Positions 1 through 8,261 of a stretch of DNA of 20,068 nt are shown here, piece after piece. Numbering within the stretch: the first letter of the stretch is position 1; every line of letters begins with the position of its first letter. The notes below the pieces were generated by a model, which had not been told where the DNA came from, searched no databases, and was given only the letters and a program-made list of their open reading frames with translations. The position numbers and the translations under genes are program-made. The DNA is taken from IMG/VR virus record IMGVR_UViG_3300043449_001377, positions 1-20,068 of that record. One strand, written 5' to 3'. This DNA is from a virus.

Positions 1-958
1 ACTGACCGGAGAATACCGGGGTTGGGAAGATTTTGATGTTCTGAGCAGAACCGGTACCGGTGTAGGTCTCAGCAACTACAAAATTCATCAATGAACCAGT
101 AGACTGACGATTTTGTGGGTTGACTGCGTAAACACCCGGAATGGTAAATACAGTACCTCTGGTAACTGTATAACTACTGGTGGTCGTAGCCGACAAGGTG
201 AAGGTGCTCTGGGCATTGTTCTGAACACTACCACCAGCCTGTGCAGCGGGAGTAATGGAGTCAGTGCCAACACGGAACGTACCAGCAGTGTAGTTGCCCA
301 CATTCTGGTCCATTGCAAAGTTGAAGCCCAAGGTACTGTCGCCAAGTGCACCCTTTTTGAAGATTTCAGAAATCGTACCCTGCGGATTAAACAGGTTAGT
401 CAGACCAGAAACGATTCCAACTTCAACAGTCGGGTCAACGACCATATGACGCTGATCATCTACCGGGGCAGCCATCTGGTTCAGTCGAGCACGTGCAGCC
501 AAAATAGCAGCAGTGGCCTCAGCCTGGGTCGTAGCACCATCAGTCAGCTGACCGGGAGTACCAACAAGGTTGAACACGTTGTAGAACTGCTGCAAACCGT
601 CATAATCGATTTTGTTAGCAATTGCTGCAACTGCAGGTTTAATGAACCGATCCGAAAAATCGGAAATGTTCAAGGTCAAATCCTGCGTGGTGAAAGCCAT
701 GTCCACACCAAACTGGGTATCCAGAGTCAGTGGTACATAGGTTTCAACAGAGGATTCAATCTGGAGTGCAGCACCGGTACGACCTACATAACGCGGGGGT
801 TTACGCAGATTGATGGTGGTGCCAATTTTGGCTCCTTCAATCGCGAATTTGTTGTCATACTGGCGGGAAATAGCACGAGTAAACACCAACTGGTTCTGCA
901 AAACTCGCAGAGCCTCGTTAGTGATCATGCTAATGGTAAGCAAGTTGTTGTTAGCCAT
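1..958 (-). CDS. Major capsid (coat) protein, P22-like, C-terminus cut by window edge
   Basis: The minus strand is open from an ATG at 958 to the left edge, giving 319 codons with no stop, so the C-terminus is missing. The N-terminus (MANNNLLTISMITNEALRVL), a following segment rich in GAKIG, NLRKPPRY and FTTQDL, and the ISDFSDRFIKPA stretch near residues 97-108 match the pattern I know from phage coat proteins of the P22 gp5 family. These form the icosahedral shell around a scaffold. The region beyond about residue 225 is Ser/Thr/Gly-rich, as expected of a beta-rich inserted or surface domain. A GAGG ribosome binding site lies about 8 nt before the ATG. The gene follows scaffold, the usual order portal-scaffold-coat, and has its own promoter at 1083-1111, fitting the large amounts of coat needed. 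The family call is from remembered sequence patterns, not a search. Confidence 0.85.
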   Translation of the reverse strand, partial: MANNNLLTISMITNEALRVLQNQLVFTRAISRQYDNKFAIEGAKIGTTINLRKPPRYVGRTGAALQIESSVETYVPLTLDTQFGVDMAFTTQDLTLNISDFSDRFIKPAVAAIANKIDYDGLQQFYNVFNLVGTPGQLTDGATTQAEATAAILAARARLNQMAAPVDDQRHMVVDPTVEVGIVSGLTNLFNPQGTISEIFKKGALGDSTLGFNFAMDQNVGNYTAGTFRVGTDSITPAAQAGGSVQNNAQSTFTLSATTTSSYTVTRGTVFTIPGVYAVNPQNRQSTGSLMNFVVAETYTGTGSAQNIKIFPTPVFSGQ

Positions 959-1045
959 CACTAAGCCTCGAAAGAAATGAAAAGATGTTAGCCTTAACTT
1001 TTCCCTCGGATGCTGCTAGGCTCGCACTTATCCTTGGTTGCCTGA

Positions 1046-1072
1046 AATAGAAACCCGGCCAGCGTTTCTATT
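1046..1072 (-). promoter_or_regulatory. Hairpin in the coat mRNA leader
   Basis: A perfect 9-bp inverted repeat (AATAGAAAC at 1046-1054, GTTTCTATT at 1064-1072) encloses a 9-nt loop. It lies just downstream of the coat promoter and about 90 nt before the coat start, so it would sit at the very 5' end of the coat mRNA. There is no U-run after it on either strand, so it is not an intrinsic terminator. A 5' stem that protects the mRNA from decay is a reasonable inference. Confidence 0.5.
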
Positions 1073-1082
1073 ACGTACGTGG

Positions 1083-1111
1083 ATTTTAACACGTGTCAAA
1101 ATCCACGTCAA
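1083..1111 (-). promoter_or_regulatory. Sigma-70 promoter for the coat gene
   Basis: Read on the minus strand, TTGACG (1111-1106), a 17-nt spacer, then TAAAAT (1088-1083). It sits in the 156-base gap between scaffold and coat and points at coat. The promoter is overlaid by a perfect 11-bp inverted repeat (ACGTGGATTTT at 1077-1087, AAAATCCACGT at 1098-1108), which could be an operator or a hairpin in any read-through transcript from the upstream operon. Confidence 0.65.
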
Positions 1112-1114
1112 CGT

Positions 1115-1975
1115 TCATCTCATTCTGGCCTGTTTACGTGCCAATTCTTCGGCATTACGAGCGGCAATGTACTCTGCTGTACTCATTTCAGAATAATCCT
1201 TGGCATTGCCGGGAGTGCTACCAACAGCCGAGATTGGCTTGATCGGGGTAGGAGCATTACTGGTGCGCCTTGGAGCACGATTAATAATTTCAGCTAAACG
1301 CATTCCGGCTTGAATCGGATTCATATTGGCTATTTCATAAGCCACATCCAGATTCTTGCCCAAAGTGTAGGCGATTTCTGGCCCATTATCAAGACCAAGT
1401 AACGCCTGACGGATGGTTGGATTTTGCGCAAGACGAGGATCAGATGTAATCTGTTCAATTACGCCATCGTAATCAGAATATTTAGCACGGGCTGCTGCCT
1501 CAGCTGTTTCCAATTTCTTCTGCTGGGTTATTTGTTGCTCATACTGCTGGCGCTGCTCGTATTCCTGTTTAACCGCTTGAACCGCTTCCATTTTGGCCGA
1601 TTCCCGCGTGTAGGTCATCATGTCCTGCAAGTAGCGGGGGTCAAACTGCCCACCTACATAATCCTCGGCATTAGGAGCCTCAAGAGTGGGCTGTTGTGCC
1701 GTTTCCTTTGGCGAGAGTCGCTGGAGAAGCTCTTCCTGTTGCTTTAGTACCTGTTCTAGTCTCTCCGCCTGACGACGGGCTTCGTGTTTGTCACGAGTCA
1801 ATTCATTGATTCGGCGTTGATACCACGGTTCCTTCTTTTCTGATCCCTCATCCTCACCAACAGCCTCGGTTTCCTCATGTTCCTGAGATTCCTCAGTCCC
1901 CAACTCAAGCGGAGTATCTGCCTTTGGTGCTTCCGGTTGGACCACTTCCAACTGTTGAATGTTATCTTCATTCAT
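1115..1975 (-). CDS. Capsid scaffolding protein
   Basis: This 286-residue protein fits a scaffold by composition and position. It has a very acidic N-terminal third (Glu-rich, residues 1-48), a long charged helical segment rich in Gln/Glu/Lys/Arg (about 50-165, likely coiled coil), and a basic C-terminus ending AEELARKQARMR. A basic helix-turn-helix tail binds the coat in P22-type scaffolds. It lies between portal and coat, the canonical place. The start ATG at 1975 shares one base with the portal stop (TAATG) and has a GAGGAGA ribosome binding site 7-8 nt upstream. The scaffold role is inferred mainly from composition and synteny, since scaffolds diverge quickly in sequence. Confidence 0.8.
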   Translation of the reverse strand: MNEDNIQQLEVVQPEAPKADTPLELGTEESQEHEETEAVGEDEGSEKKEPWYQRRINELTRDKHEARRQAERLEQVLKQQEELLQRLSPKETAQQPTLEAPNAEDYVGGQFDPRYLQDMMTYTRESAKMEAVQAVKQEYEQRQQYEQQITQQKKLETAEAAARAKYSDYDGVIEQITSDPRLAQNPTIRQALLGLDNGPEIAYTLGKNLDVAYEIANMNPIQAGMRLAEIINRAPRRTSNAPTPIKPISAVGSTPGNAKDYSEMSTAEYIAARNAEELARKQARMR

Positions 1976-4149
1976 TATTCTTTCTCCTCTGGTTTATTTT
2001 CACCGGTTAACGCACCTACATCGGGCTTGCGAGTCATTGCACCGGGACCACGTGATGACCTACCTCCGCTAGCGGGTGCAGCTGGTTGGACTGGTGGCTG
2101 CATAGCGTTTTGTATTGCCATTTGTTCCATTTGGTCAAATTCCACGTCCTGTTCACCAAATGCCGGAACAGTCTGACCTAACATTTTGATGATATTCTCT
2201 TGGATCATGGTTTCAAGACCTTCAGTCTTCTCAATCAGTCCGGCCTCGACTTCCATGCGCTTGGTCTGACTATCAAACCATTCGCGCTCCTTGTCCTGAA
2301 TAGTCATGATTCGTTGGTCACGCAGATATTGAAGCTCCTGACTCATTTGCTCCATCTGACTAGCCATCTGATCCATCATACGCTGAGCTTGGATGACCTG
2401 CGGATCAACCTTCTCACCTTGAGCGGTAGGCTGTAATTCGGGTGGCAACAGCATCTGCAAACGCTTGCTGATCTCTTCGGCACCCGGCCAATCCATATTC
2501 TTCATCATCAGATCACCAATGGTCTGGAATAGGGTCGGATTAGCTTGGGTCAGTGCCAACATCATATTAGCCGCTTCATCACGCTTAGTTGCATAACTAG
2601 GGCCAGAATCACAAACGACGTCGTATTGACCAATTCCAATATTGTAAATGGAGTCGATGGCCGGATTATCAGTGTTCGCAGACGCCTGAGGGAGATTTGG
2701 GTCAATATTAACTTCGCGCGGTGAACCATCTTCACCCAAAATCCGAATGACACGAGCATGATCATAAATTTTTGGAATCATATCAACGACAATGCGACCA
2801 ATCTGACGAATCGACCGGTTTAAATTGTCTTGATAGTGGAAATTACCGGTTTCGGCCTGTTTCTGTCGTAATAGCAGAGCACGACCAGACGTCTCATTGG
2901 ACTGATCACCAAGACTGGGCTGATAAATGCCCATACTCTGCATAATGTCATTTTCAGCTAGCTGGATCGCTTGCATGATTGCCGGCGAAGCTTGCGGAGG
3001 CATAGCGCGTTGAGGTGCGCCAACGGGTGTACCAGCAATGCTAACGGGATCATACTCAAGATAAGCAAGAGATTCTTTGTTTGCACGTCCCCAGTTAGGA
3101 TCACTCTCGAATTGTCCTGATACGCCAATAAAAGGGGCCTTTGGAGCCAGTGCAACATTCTCTGCGTTTGCCGAAAGGTAATAATTGTAAAGCCGTTGAG
3201 CATCTTTTGCATTTCTCACCAGTCCCGAACGATAACACTTACCCTGTAACCAAACTTCGTGACCTACAACGGGTACGATCGGAATATATTTAGTAGGTAC
3301 CTCGGTACGCTCAAGGACTTTATCGCCTATACACTTGGCCCACATACAGCGACGGAGGAACGTGTCGCGGATTTCGCCAGTCTCTGGGTTTTGAATCTGG
3401 GAAGGTTCGTGCTCAATCCAATAATATTCGGCAATGCGTACACTGTCCTTGGTGTACCAACCCTGCATGTCGCCATTGCCAGCGGCATCAAAATTAGTCT
3501 CATCTACTCCGGGATAAAGTCGCTTGAACTCATCCTTGGGAATCTCCTCAGCTAGGATTGCCCATTCTGCGTCGGAACCGTCTGGAGACTTACTATGTGG
3601 ATCATAATAGACCTTGAAGGGATCAGGGATACGGTCAATGTAAATCTCTTGGTCAAAAGAGGTATCGCTAGCCCAGTCATTTCTGACTCTGACGTACCCC
3701 AAGCCAGTGTCAACCTGCCATTCAACAGCCGTATCGTACGCGATTGATGCATTCGAATTATCCTGGATGTGGTGGACTAGCCCCATCAATACTTCAGCTG
3801 TCTCTTGATCTGCACCGTCCGTAGCGGGACGGATACGTATTGACGGAGTATTTTGTCGTATTTCATTGACCACACGGTCACGGAACTGTAGGAGTCTGTT
3901 GACAACGAGCATGGGGCGCTCCTTGCCCGGACGATTTCGGTCATATTTGGCATATTCTGGCCACTGGTCCCCCAAACGCGCAAATCTAACGTCATCTAAC
4001 CGCTCCTGTCTATTTACAGATTCAAATTCAACTGCTTGGTTGAATCGTTCACGAATCGTTTTGAGCAATTCCTTGTCAGGATCACCTTCGGTGGCATCGT
4101 TACCAAGTGCTGCCAATACACCATCTGAATCTTGAATCATTGCATCCAA
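1975..4149 (-). CDS. Portal protein, P22-like
   Basis: This 724-residue protein forms the dodecameric DNA-entry ring at one vertex of the head. Its length matches P22-type portals (about 700 residues). Diagnostic stretches are the N-terminal region with ARLGDQWP and RPMLVVNRL, and the SGRALLLRQKQAETGNF stem/crown region near the middle. The C-terminal part (about 583-665) is Met/Gln/Glu-rich coiled coil, which could be the extended barrel. Its start overlaps the terL end: ATG at 4149 is used here, but a second in-frame ATG at 4140 forms an exact ATGA overlap with the terL stop and could be the real start. Its stop overlaps the scaffold start by one base, so terL, portal and scaffold are probably translationally coupled. 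Confidence 0.88.
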   Translation of the reverse strand: MDAMIQDSDGVLAALGNDATEGDPDKELLKTIRERFNQAVEFESVNRQERLDDVRFARLGDQWPEYAKYDRNRPGKERPMLVVNRLLQFRDRVVNEIRQNTPSIRIRPATDGADQETAEVLMGLVHHIQDNSNASIAYDTAVEWQVDTGLGYVRVRNDWASDTSFDQEIYIDRIPDPFKVYYDPHSKSPDGSDAEWAILAEEIPKDEFKRLYPGVDETNFDAAGNGDMQGWYTKDSVRIAEYYWIEHEPSQIQNPETGEIRDTFLRRCMWAKCIGDKVLERTEVPTKYIPIVPVVGHEVWLQGKCYRSGLVRNAKDAQRLYNYYLSANAENVALAPKAPFIGVSGQFESDPNWGRANKESLAYLEYDPVSIAGTPVGAPQRAMPPQASPAIMQAIQLAENDIMQSMGIYQPSLGDQSNETSGRALLLRQKQAETGNFHYQDNLNRSIRQIGRIVVDMIPKIYDHARVIRILGEDGSPREVNIDPNLPQASANTDNPAIDSIYNIGIGQYDVVCDSGPSYATKRDEAANMMLALTQANPTLFQTIGDLMMKNMDWPGAEEISKRLQMLLPPELQPTAQGEKVDPQVIQAQRMMDQMASQMEQMSQELQYLRDQRIMTIQDKEREWFDSQTKRMEVEAGLIEKTEGLETMIQENIIKMLGQTVPAFGEQDVEFDQMEQMAIQNAMQPPVQPAAPASGGRSSRGPGAMTRKPDVGALTGENKPEEKE

Positions 4150-5399
4150 CCGCCGTTAAATTCATCCACATGACGACGCTTACTTACGTTGTCATTCCTA
4201 AATCCGTCTGCACATAGTGCCAAATATCTGAACGCATCTGCGCCATGACTCCACTCATCATGAAGTGGTCCTTGTGGCTCCATCGTCTTCTGATGAACAG
4301 ACCTACGATAACGCTTGAGGCACTCCTGCAGCTTCTCGGTCTTCTCCTTGTCCATCCAAATACGAGGAAAGGCTAACCTAGCCATTCGAATCCCGTGTTC
4401 AACCTCGCCCACAGGGAGTACCTCGACGGTCCAACCCATTTGAGTCATAAGCTCCGCTGCACTTTTGCCCGTCTTGTAATCACGAGCAACGGCATCATGT
4501 GGGAGCCAGACTTTGCCCCAGTTGTAATTCTTGGCTTTCATCTGGTCACTGTACCAGTCCAAAGTCTTGTGAGTGTTCTCAATGTAGTCAATGATGCGCA
4601 ATTCGGACCCGGCACGTTGCGCAATGATAATTGACATGGCGTCATTCCAGCCCAAGTCAAACACTGCATGTGCTTTCAACAATGGATCGTGCCTAATTAA
4701 TCCAATCCGACCATCCTCGATCATCTGCTGATATTCATCGGCGTAAATTGCGCCTTCGGCCACAGTCATCGGGATGCCTTCCCAGATATTTTGATATCCT
4801 TTAGGATCGACTATTTCCGAGTGCAAGCGCTCCTGCTCCAGTACAGACGGGAACCAAGGGTTATCGCGCCAGTTGATTTTAACTAGGAACGTGTTAGGGG
4901 GCGGCGAATTGATGAATCGTTTATAAGTGTCATCTGTATCGAGATAAGGGTTGAGTGTCACCCATATTTCTGATCCGTCGCGGCGTATCGTGGGTATGAG
5001 AATGTCCCACGATTTCTTGGAGACGGTCTGTCCTTCCTCCACCCATACCAAGTCACAACCTTCGAAGGACTTGATTGATTCGACTGTGTGGGAAGCAAGA
5101 CCTGCAAAACTAAACGTAGATCCGTTTGCGCCACGTATCTCAGACTCAGTGACAGTATAAAATCCACCAAGACCTAACTCCTGGATTTGGTCAGTTAATA
5201 GAGTATGAACGGAATTTTTAATTGATTTCTGCACTTCACGTGCACAAAGAATGCGGAGGGGGCGTTCCGCTGCCTTGATTAATGCTGCACGAGCAAAGGC
5301 CCAAGACTTGCCACTACCACGTCCCCCATAAGCGACTTTATATCGATATGGGTCGAATAAACCCTTAAGAATCGGCGGGAATTTCGCTATCGTCGTCAT
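4137..5399 (-). CDS. terL: Terminase large subunit (packaging ATPase-nuclease)
   Basis: This 420-residue protein cuts concatemeric DNA and pumps it into the prohead through the portal. The Walker A motif GGRGSGKS is at 25-32, the Walker B with catalytic Glu (CDLVWVEE) at about 115-122, and the coupling motif TLNP at 148-151. The RNase H-like nuclease begins with FDLGWND (Asp248), with a second acidic site in HDAVARD (about 299-305) and a third in GADAFRY near 393. This order matches the PBSX/Terminase_3 family at about its normal length. It overlaps terS by 35 nt upstream and portal downstream. All catalytic residues are present. Confidence 0.95.
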   Translation of the reverse strand: MTTIAKFPPILKGLFDPYRYKVAYGGRGSGKSWAFARAALIKAAERPLRILCAREVQKSIKNSVHTLLTDQIQELGLGGFYTVTESEIRGANGSTFSFAGLASHTVESIKSFEGCDLVWVEEGQTVSKKSWDILIPTIRRDGSEIWVTLNPYLDTDDTYKRFINSPPPNTFLVKINWRDNPWFPSVLEQERLHSEIVDPKGYQNIWEGIPMTVAEGAIYADEYQQMIEDGRIGLIRHDPLLKAHAVFDLGWNDAMSIIIAQRAGSELRIIDYIENTHKTLDWYSDQMKAKNYNWGKVWLPHDAVARDYKTGKSAAELMTQMGWTVEVLPVGEVEHGIRMARLAFPRIWMDKEKTEKLQECLKRYRRSVHQKTMEPQGPLHDEWSHGADAFRYLALCADGFRNDNVSKRRHVDEFNGGWMQ

Positions 5400-5808
5400 C
5401 TTCTAATGGCTCATTACCAAATACTACGCGTATTGAATGGGTTATTGGCCCACCATCAGCACCGGTAATCTCCTTACGTTCTACGTAAATGCCACTAGCC
5501 TTGCCTCTATTGAGTTCTGCATTAATAGCCGCACTAAACTGCCCATTTTCCTGAGCACCACGACCTAATTCCTCTAGCCGCTTTAGGTGGTCCTCAAGGG
5601 TAACTCGTGCACGTCTATTAGACTCGTCGCGCAATTCCTTAAGTCTGTGTTGCACTTTGGGGTTGGCCAGCATCTTGGATGCACTTTCTCTAGCCGTCTT
5701 GCGTGTGCCAGTTTGGTGATCATATGCGGCTACCCAAGCATCGACGTTAGTCATGCCAGCATGAATGTTCAAGCAGAATAATTCCTGCTTGTCCGTTAGT
5801 TTTGTCAT
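5365..5808 (-). CDS. terS: Terminase small subunit
   Basis: This 147-residue protein recognises phage DNA and loads it onto the large terminase. The opening LTDKQELFCLNIHAGMTNVDAWVAAY-type segment, the ANPKVQHRLKELRDE helix and the LEDHLKRLEELGRGA oligomerisation helix are typical of the Terminase_2 family. The C-terminus is very acidic (EDDDDSE). I start it at ATG 5808, which has an AGGA site 5 nt upstream. A longer open frame begins at 5865, but its first codons lie upstream of the -10 element of the promoter at 5833-5861, so that start cannot be on the transcript. First gene of the late operon, overlapping terL by 35 nt. Confidence 0.88.
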   Translation of the reverse strand: MTKLTDKQELFCLNIHAGMTNVDAWVAAYDHQTGTRKTARESASKMLANPKVQHRLKELRDESNRRARVTLEDHLKRLEELGRGAQENGQFSAAINAELNRGKASGIYVERKEITGADGGPITHSIRVVFGNEPLEDDDDSEIPADS

Positions 5809-5832
5809 AGGTCCTAGTTCAGCCATGGCAAC

Positions 5833-5861
5833 ATTATAACCCATGCATTGGGTGTTGTCAA
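5833..5861 (-). promoter_or_regulatory. Consensus sigma-70 promoter for the head/packaging operon
   Basis: On the minus strand: TTGACA (5861-5856), a 17-nt spacer, TATAAT (5838-5833), both hexamers perfect. The spacer carries a short inverted repeat (ACCCA, 5 nt, TGGGT). Transcription would start near 5826, leaving a leader of about 18 nt before terS. A perfect host-type promoter at the head of a structural operon means no phage sigma factor is needed to read it. Confidence 0.85.
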
Positions 5862-5983
5862 ACATAACCTTAAATATGGTACCCCCTATACTTTTTTCTT
5901 TTTTTTCTAAAAAACATTTTAAAATTCTTTTTTTTAATCTCTCTCTCTCATGAAGTAAAAAAAAAGTCTAATAGTTACCCATA
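5862..5983. other. Pyrimidine/T-tract spacer between divergent promoters
   Basis: No gene here. From about 5884 to 5968 the plus strand is almost entirely T/C, then A: several runs of six to eight T, a CT repeat at about 5938-5949, and a run of nine A near 5957-5965. It separates the late promoter (minus) from the replication promoter (plus) and is untranscribed if both promoters are used as drawn. An origin or an upstream activating (UP-element-like) role is possible. Nothing in the sequence proves either. Confidence 0.5.
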
Positions 5984-6012
5984 TTGTCGAATTGGGGGAT
6001 TCGTGATACAAT
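5984..6012 (+). promoter_or_regulatory. Sigma-70 promoter for the replication operon
   Basis: TTGTCG (5984-5989), a 17-nt spacer, TACAAT (6007-6012). It is divergent from the terS promoter, with 122 nt between the two -35 boxes. A small inverted repeat (ACAAT 6008-6012, ATTGT 6017-6021) covers the -10 and start site. It drives the primase-helicase gene, whose leader would be about 43 nt. Confidence 0.7.
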
Positions 6013-6061
6013 TCGTATTGTGGACGACCTCCACACCCATTATTTTAATCAGGAGAAACTT

Positions 6062-8092
6062 ATGAATACAGAAGCCAAGCGCTTCTTGGATTTGCTGTCT
6101 GCGTCAGATAACCACTGGCATTTCCAGACGTTCAGTGATAACAAATCTGCTAAGGGTGGCTCCACGCCACAGGGTCCATTTAATGAAATGATGGCCGATC
6201 AATTGGCCGTATTTAATAAACACGGTGATGGAATCTTTGTTGCCATTAATCAGCATGCGCCCAATAAGCCGCGTCAGAAGAAGAACACCAGCGTTATTAA
6301 TGCTGTATTTGCTGATTTTGATAATCCTGAAACTGCTTTGGGTTCAGTGGAGCAAATGGCTAACCGGTTGATGCCAACCATTACTGTTGAATCCTCCCCT
6401 GAGAAATACCACGTTTATTATGCATTAGCGAGAACTAATGTAATTAGCTTAGCTGCGTTCCCAAAGTGGCAGCGTAAGTTGGCTAACGAGTTTGGCGCAG
6501 ACAAGTCCATTACCGACACCAGTCGTGTCATGCGTTTACCGGGTTACCTTCATCAAAAGAAGGAGCCTTTTATGGTCCGTATTGTGGACGAATTGTCTTC
6601 AGGCCAGCGTTATGGGTTAGATGACCTCGTTGCCGCATTTTATGGTGGGCGCAATAATTGGATGGCCAGCATCACCGGTTCGTTAAGACGTAATGGACTG
6701 TCAATTCCTGACATTGAGCATGAATTGTCTCGTTATAATCAGGAACTCGACAACCCACTGGACGAAGATGAATTGAGCCAAATAGCATCCGGTGGTGAAC
6801 GTTACGAAGCCGATCCGGATGCTGCAGCCAGTTTTGAACGGTCCAAATTAATTGACCAAATGGGTCTAGAGTTAGACAGAAATGGTGTGGCCAAAAGTTG
6901 TCTTAGTAACTTAATTAAGATAATGTCACATGAAAACCTAGTCCAGTATAATCGATTTGCTAATGCCATTGAATTGATTCAGCCATTTAACTTATGGGCC
7001 AGAAGTTCTGACTTGCCGTATTTTAGCGATGAAGATGAGAAATGTCTTAAATCTTACATCGCCATGAAGTATGGTAATGATTGGGGCAGGGAGTCATTTG
7101 GAGCGGCTGTCACTGGTGCGGCATTGGTCAACATGTATGATCCAGTGGCTGACTACCTCAATAATCTGACATGGGATGGCATCAAGAGGGTATCTACGAG
7201 CCTCTCCCGCTTCCTTGGAGCACCAGATAGTTATTATACTAGCTGTGCCGCCGAGTGTTTGTTCGTCGGAGCCGTGAAGAGAGCCTTCAACACCACTGGT
7301 GTCCGCCACGATGAAATGGTCGTGCTGGTGGGTCAGGAGGGCAGCGGCAAGTCCGCCTTCTGTCGCATCATTGCCAAACGTGATGAATGGTTCACTGATA
7401 ACATAGGCGACCTCAAGAGCAAGGACTCTAGTGAAGGACTTCAGGGAAAATGGATCGTCGAATTTGCCGAACTGAAGTCCATGCAAGGCGTGTCCAGCGA
7501 ACACACTAAGGCATTTCTCAGTCGAGACGTTGACAAATTCCGGATGCCGTACGGCACTCGTTCTTCCGCCTTCCCACGTCGTTGCATAATCGTCGGTACC
7601 ACCAACAATGAAAGATTCCTCACTGATGTGGGCGCTAATCGCCGTTTCGTGCCTGTTCTTACTTCCGGTGGTTATGATTCTAAGCATGAGTTGGATCGAG
7701 CAGCCCTCGCATGCGAGGTTGACCAACTCTGGGCCGAAGCTGTGCACATGTACCGAGAAGGACATGATGGGTGGATGCCCAAGGACGTCAGAGCCGAAGC
7801 TGCTACCGTGAAACAAGAATTCCTCGACACTGGCGACCTTGAACAAGCTATTGCTGCATACATTTTAGATGATTTGCAGGAACAGAAGACCGTCTTTATC
7901 CCACGTGATTTCTACTACACTCTTCCTAATGCCACTCCTGAGAAGTGGGATGGAGCATCAAAGATATTTCGCCAGATCATGAATGCCAGCATCAGGGTAT
8001 TTGGCAAATCCGAGTTTGCTGATTGGGAGGAGCACCATGGCAGAGTCAAGGGTTACCGCGTACGTCACTGGAGGAAGAACAATGCATCCTGA
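6062..8092 (+). CDS. Replicative primase-helicase (AEP/RepB-type primase with VapE-type ATPase)
   Basis: This 676-residue protein appears to combine RNA/DNA primer synthesis with a ring helicase. The N-terminal part carries a primase-like acidic pair in VFADFDN (Asp85, Asp87), a VESSPEKYHVYYAL strand and a TSRVMRLPGYLHQK motif near residue 160, as in RepB-type archaeo-eukaryotic primases. The C-terminal part is a virulence-associated-protein-E type P-loop domain with Walker A GQEGSGKS (about 424-431), a Walker B-like WIVEFAEL, and GTTNNERFL with the arginine-containing GANRRFVPV. An in-frame TTG at 5984 would add 26 residues, but it is the promoter -35 box. ATG 6062 has a perfect AGGAGA site, so I use it. 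First gene of the plus-strand operon. Confidence 0.85.
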   Translation: MNTEAKRFLDLLSASDNHWHFQTFSDNKSAKGGSTPQGPFNEMMADQLAVFNKHGDGIFVAINQHAPNKPRQKKNTSVINAVFADFDNPETALGSVEQMANRLMPTITVESSPEKYHVYYALARTNVISLAAFPKWQRKLANEFGADKSITDTSRVMRLPGYLHQKKEPFMVRIVDELSSGQRYGLDDLVAAFYGGRNNWMASITGSLRRNGLSIPDIEHELSRYNQELDNPLDEDELSQIASGGERYEADPDAAASFERSKLIDQMGLELDRNGVAKSCLSNLIKIMSHENLVQYNRFANAIELIQPFNLWARSSDLPYFSDEDEKCLKSYIAMKYGNDWGRESFGAAVTGAALVNMYDPVADYLNNLTWDGIKRVSTSLSRFLGAPDSYYTSCAAECLFVGAVKRAFNTTGVRHDEMVVLVGQEGSGKSAFCRIIAKRDEWFTDNIGDLKSKDSSEGLQGKWIVEFAELKSMQGVSSEHTKAFLSRDVDKFRMPYGTRSSAFPRRCIIVGTTNNERFLTDVGANRRFVPVLTSGGYDSKHELDRAALACEVDQLWAEAVHMYREGHDGWMPKDVRAEAATVKQEFLDTGDLEQAIAAYILDDLQEQKTVFIPRDFYYTLPNATPEKWDGASKIFRQIMNASIRVFGKSEFADWEEHHGRVKGYRVRHWRKNNAS

Positions 8093-8222
8093 AGCTGATG
8101 ACGATGATGATCGTGAAGAATATGACGGTAATGAGCCAGAGCGGTGGGAATACGAGGATTATTACGACAATCCCGCAGATGATTACATCATGACCGAGCC
8201 TGAGTTGCGAGGACACTTATAA
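8082..8222 (+). CDS. Very acidic 46-residue protein, function unknown
   Basis: I do not recognise this protein. By my count 19 of 46 residues are Asp or Glu against three Arg and no Lys, with a run of five Asp at 6-10 and several Trp/Tyr. The ATG at 8082 overlaps the primase stop by 11 nt and has GGAGG 7 nt upstream. Another in-frame ATG at 8037 also has a GGAGGAG site and would give 61 residues, so the start is uncertain. Small, highly acidic phage proteins are often DNA mimics or inhibitors of DNA-binding host proteins. That is inference from charge alone. Confidence 0.6.
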   Translation: MHPEADDDDDREEYDGNEPERWEYEDYYDNPADDYIMTEPELRGHL

Positions 8223-8232
8223 TCGCAATATA

Positions 8233-8261
8233 TTGACACGTGTTTCTGACCATGGTATAAT
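8233..8261 (+). promoter_or_regulatory. Consensus sigma-70 promoter with overlying palindrome
   Basis: TTGACA (8233-8238), a 17-nt spacer, TATAAT (8256-8261), both hexamers perfect. A perfect 8-bp inverted repeat (GACCATGG 8248-8255, CCATGGTC 8266-8273) brackets the -10 box and the start site, the position of a repressor operator. It would drive the two small genes and the SNF2-like helicase that follow. Confidence 0.8.

Noticed and set aside
113-964. Long plus-strand open frame (283 codons) opposite the coat gene
   Set aside because: It is antisense to a clear P22-like coat frame, has no ribosome site, and its translation is low-complexity Asn/Ser/Thr-rich, as expected for a shadow.
5809-5865. 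Upstream ATG start for the small terminase at 5865
   Set aside because: It lies upstream of the -10 box of the terS promoter and has no ribosome site.
5984-6061. TTG start for the primase-helicase 26 codons upstream
   Set aside because: It is the -35 box of the promoter, so it is not in the transcript. ATG 6062 has an AGGAGA site.
7094-7846. Minus-strand open frame of 250 codons inside the primase-helicase gene
   Set aside because: It covers the VapE P-loop region of a well supported gene, has no promoter or ribosome site, and has no recognisable motif.
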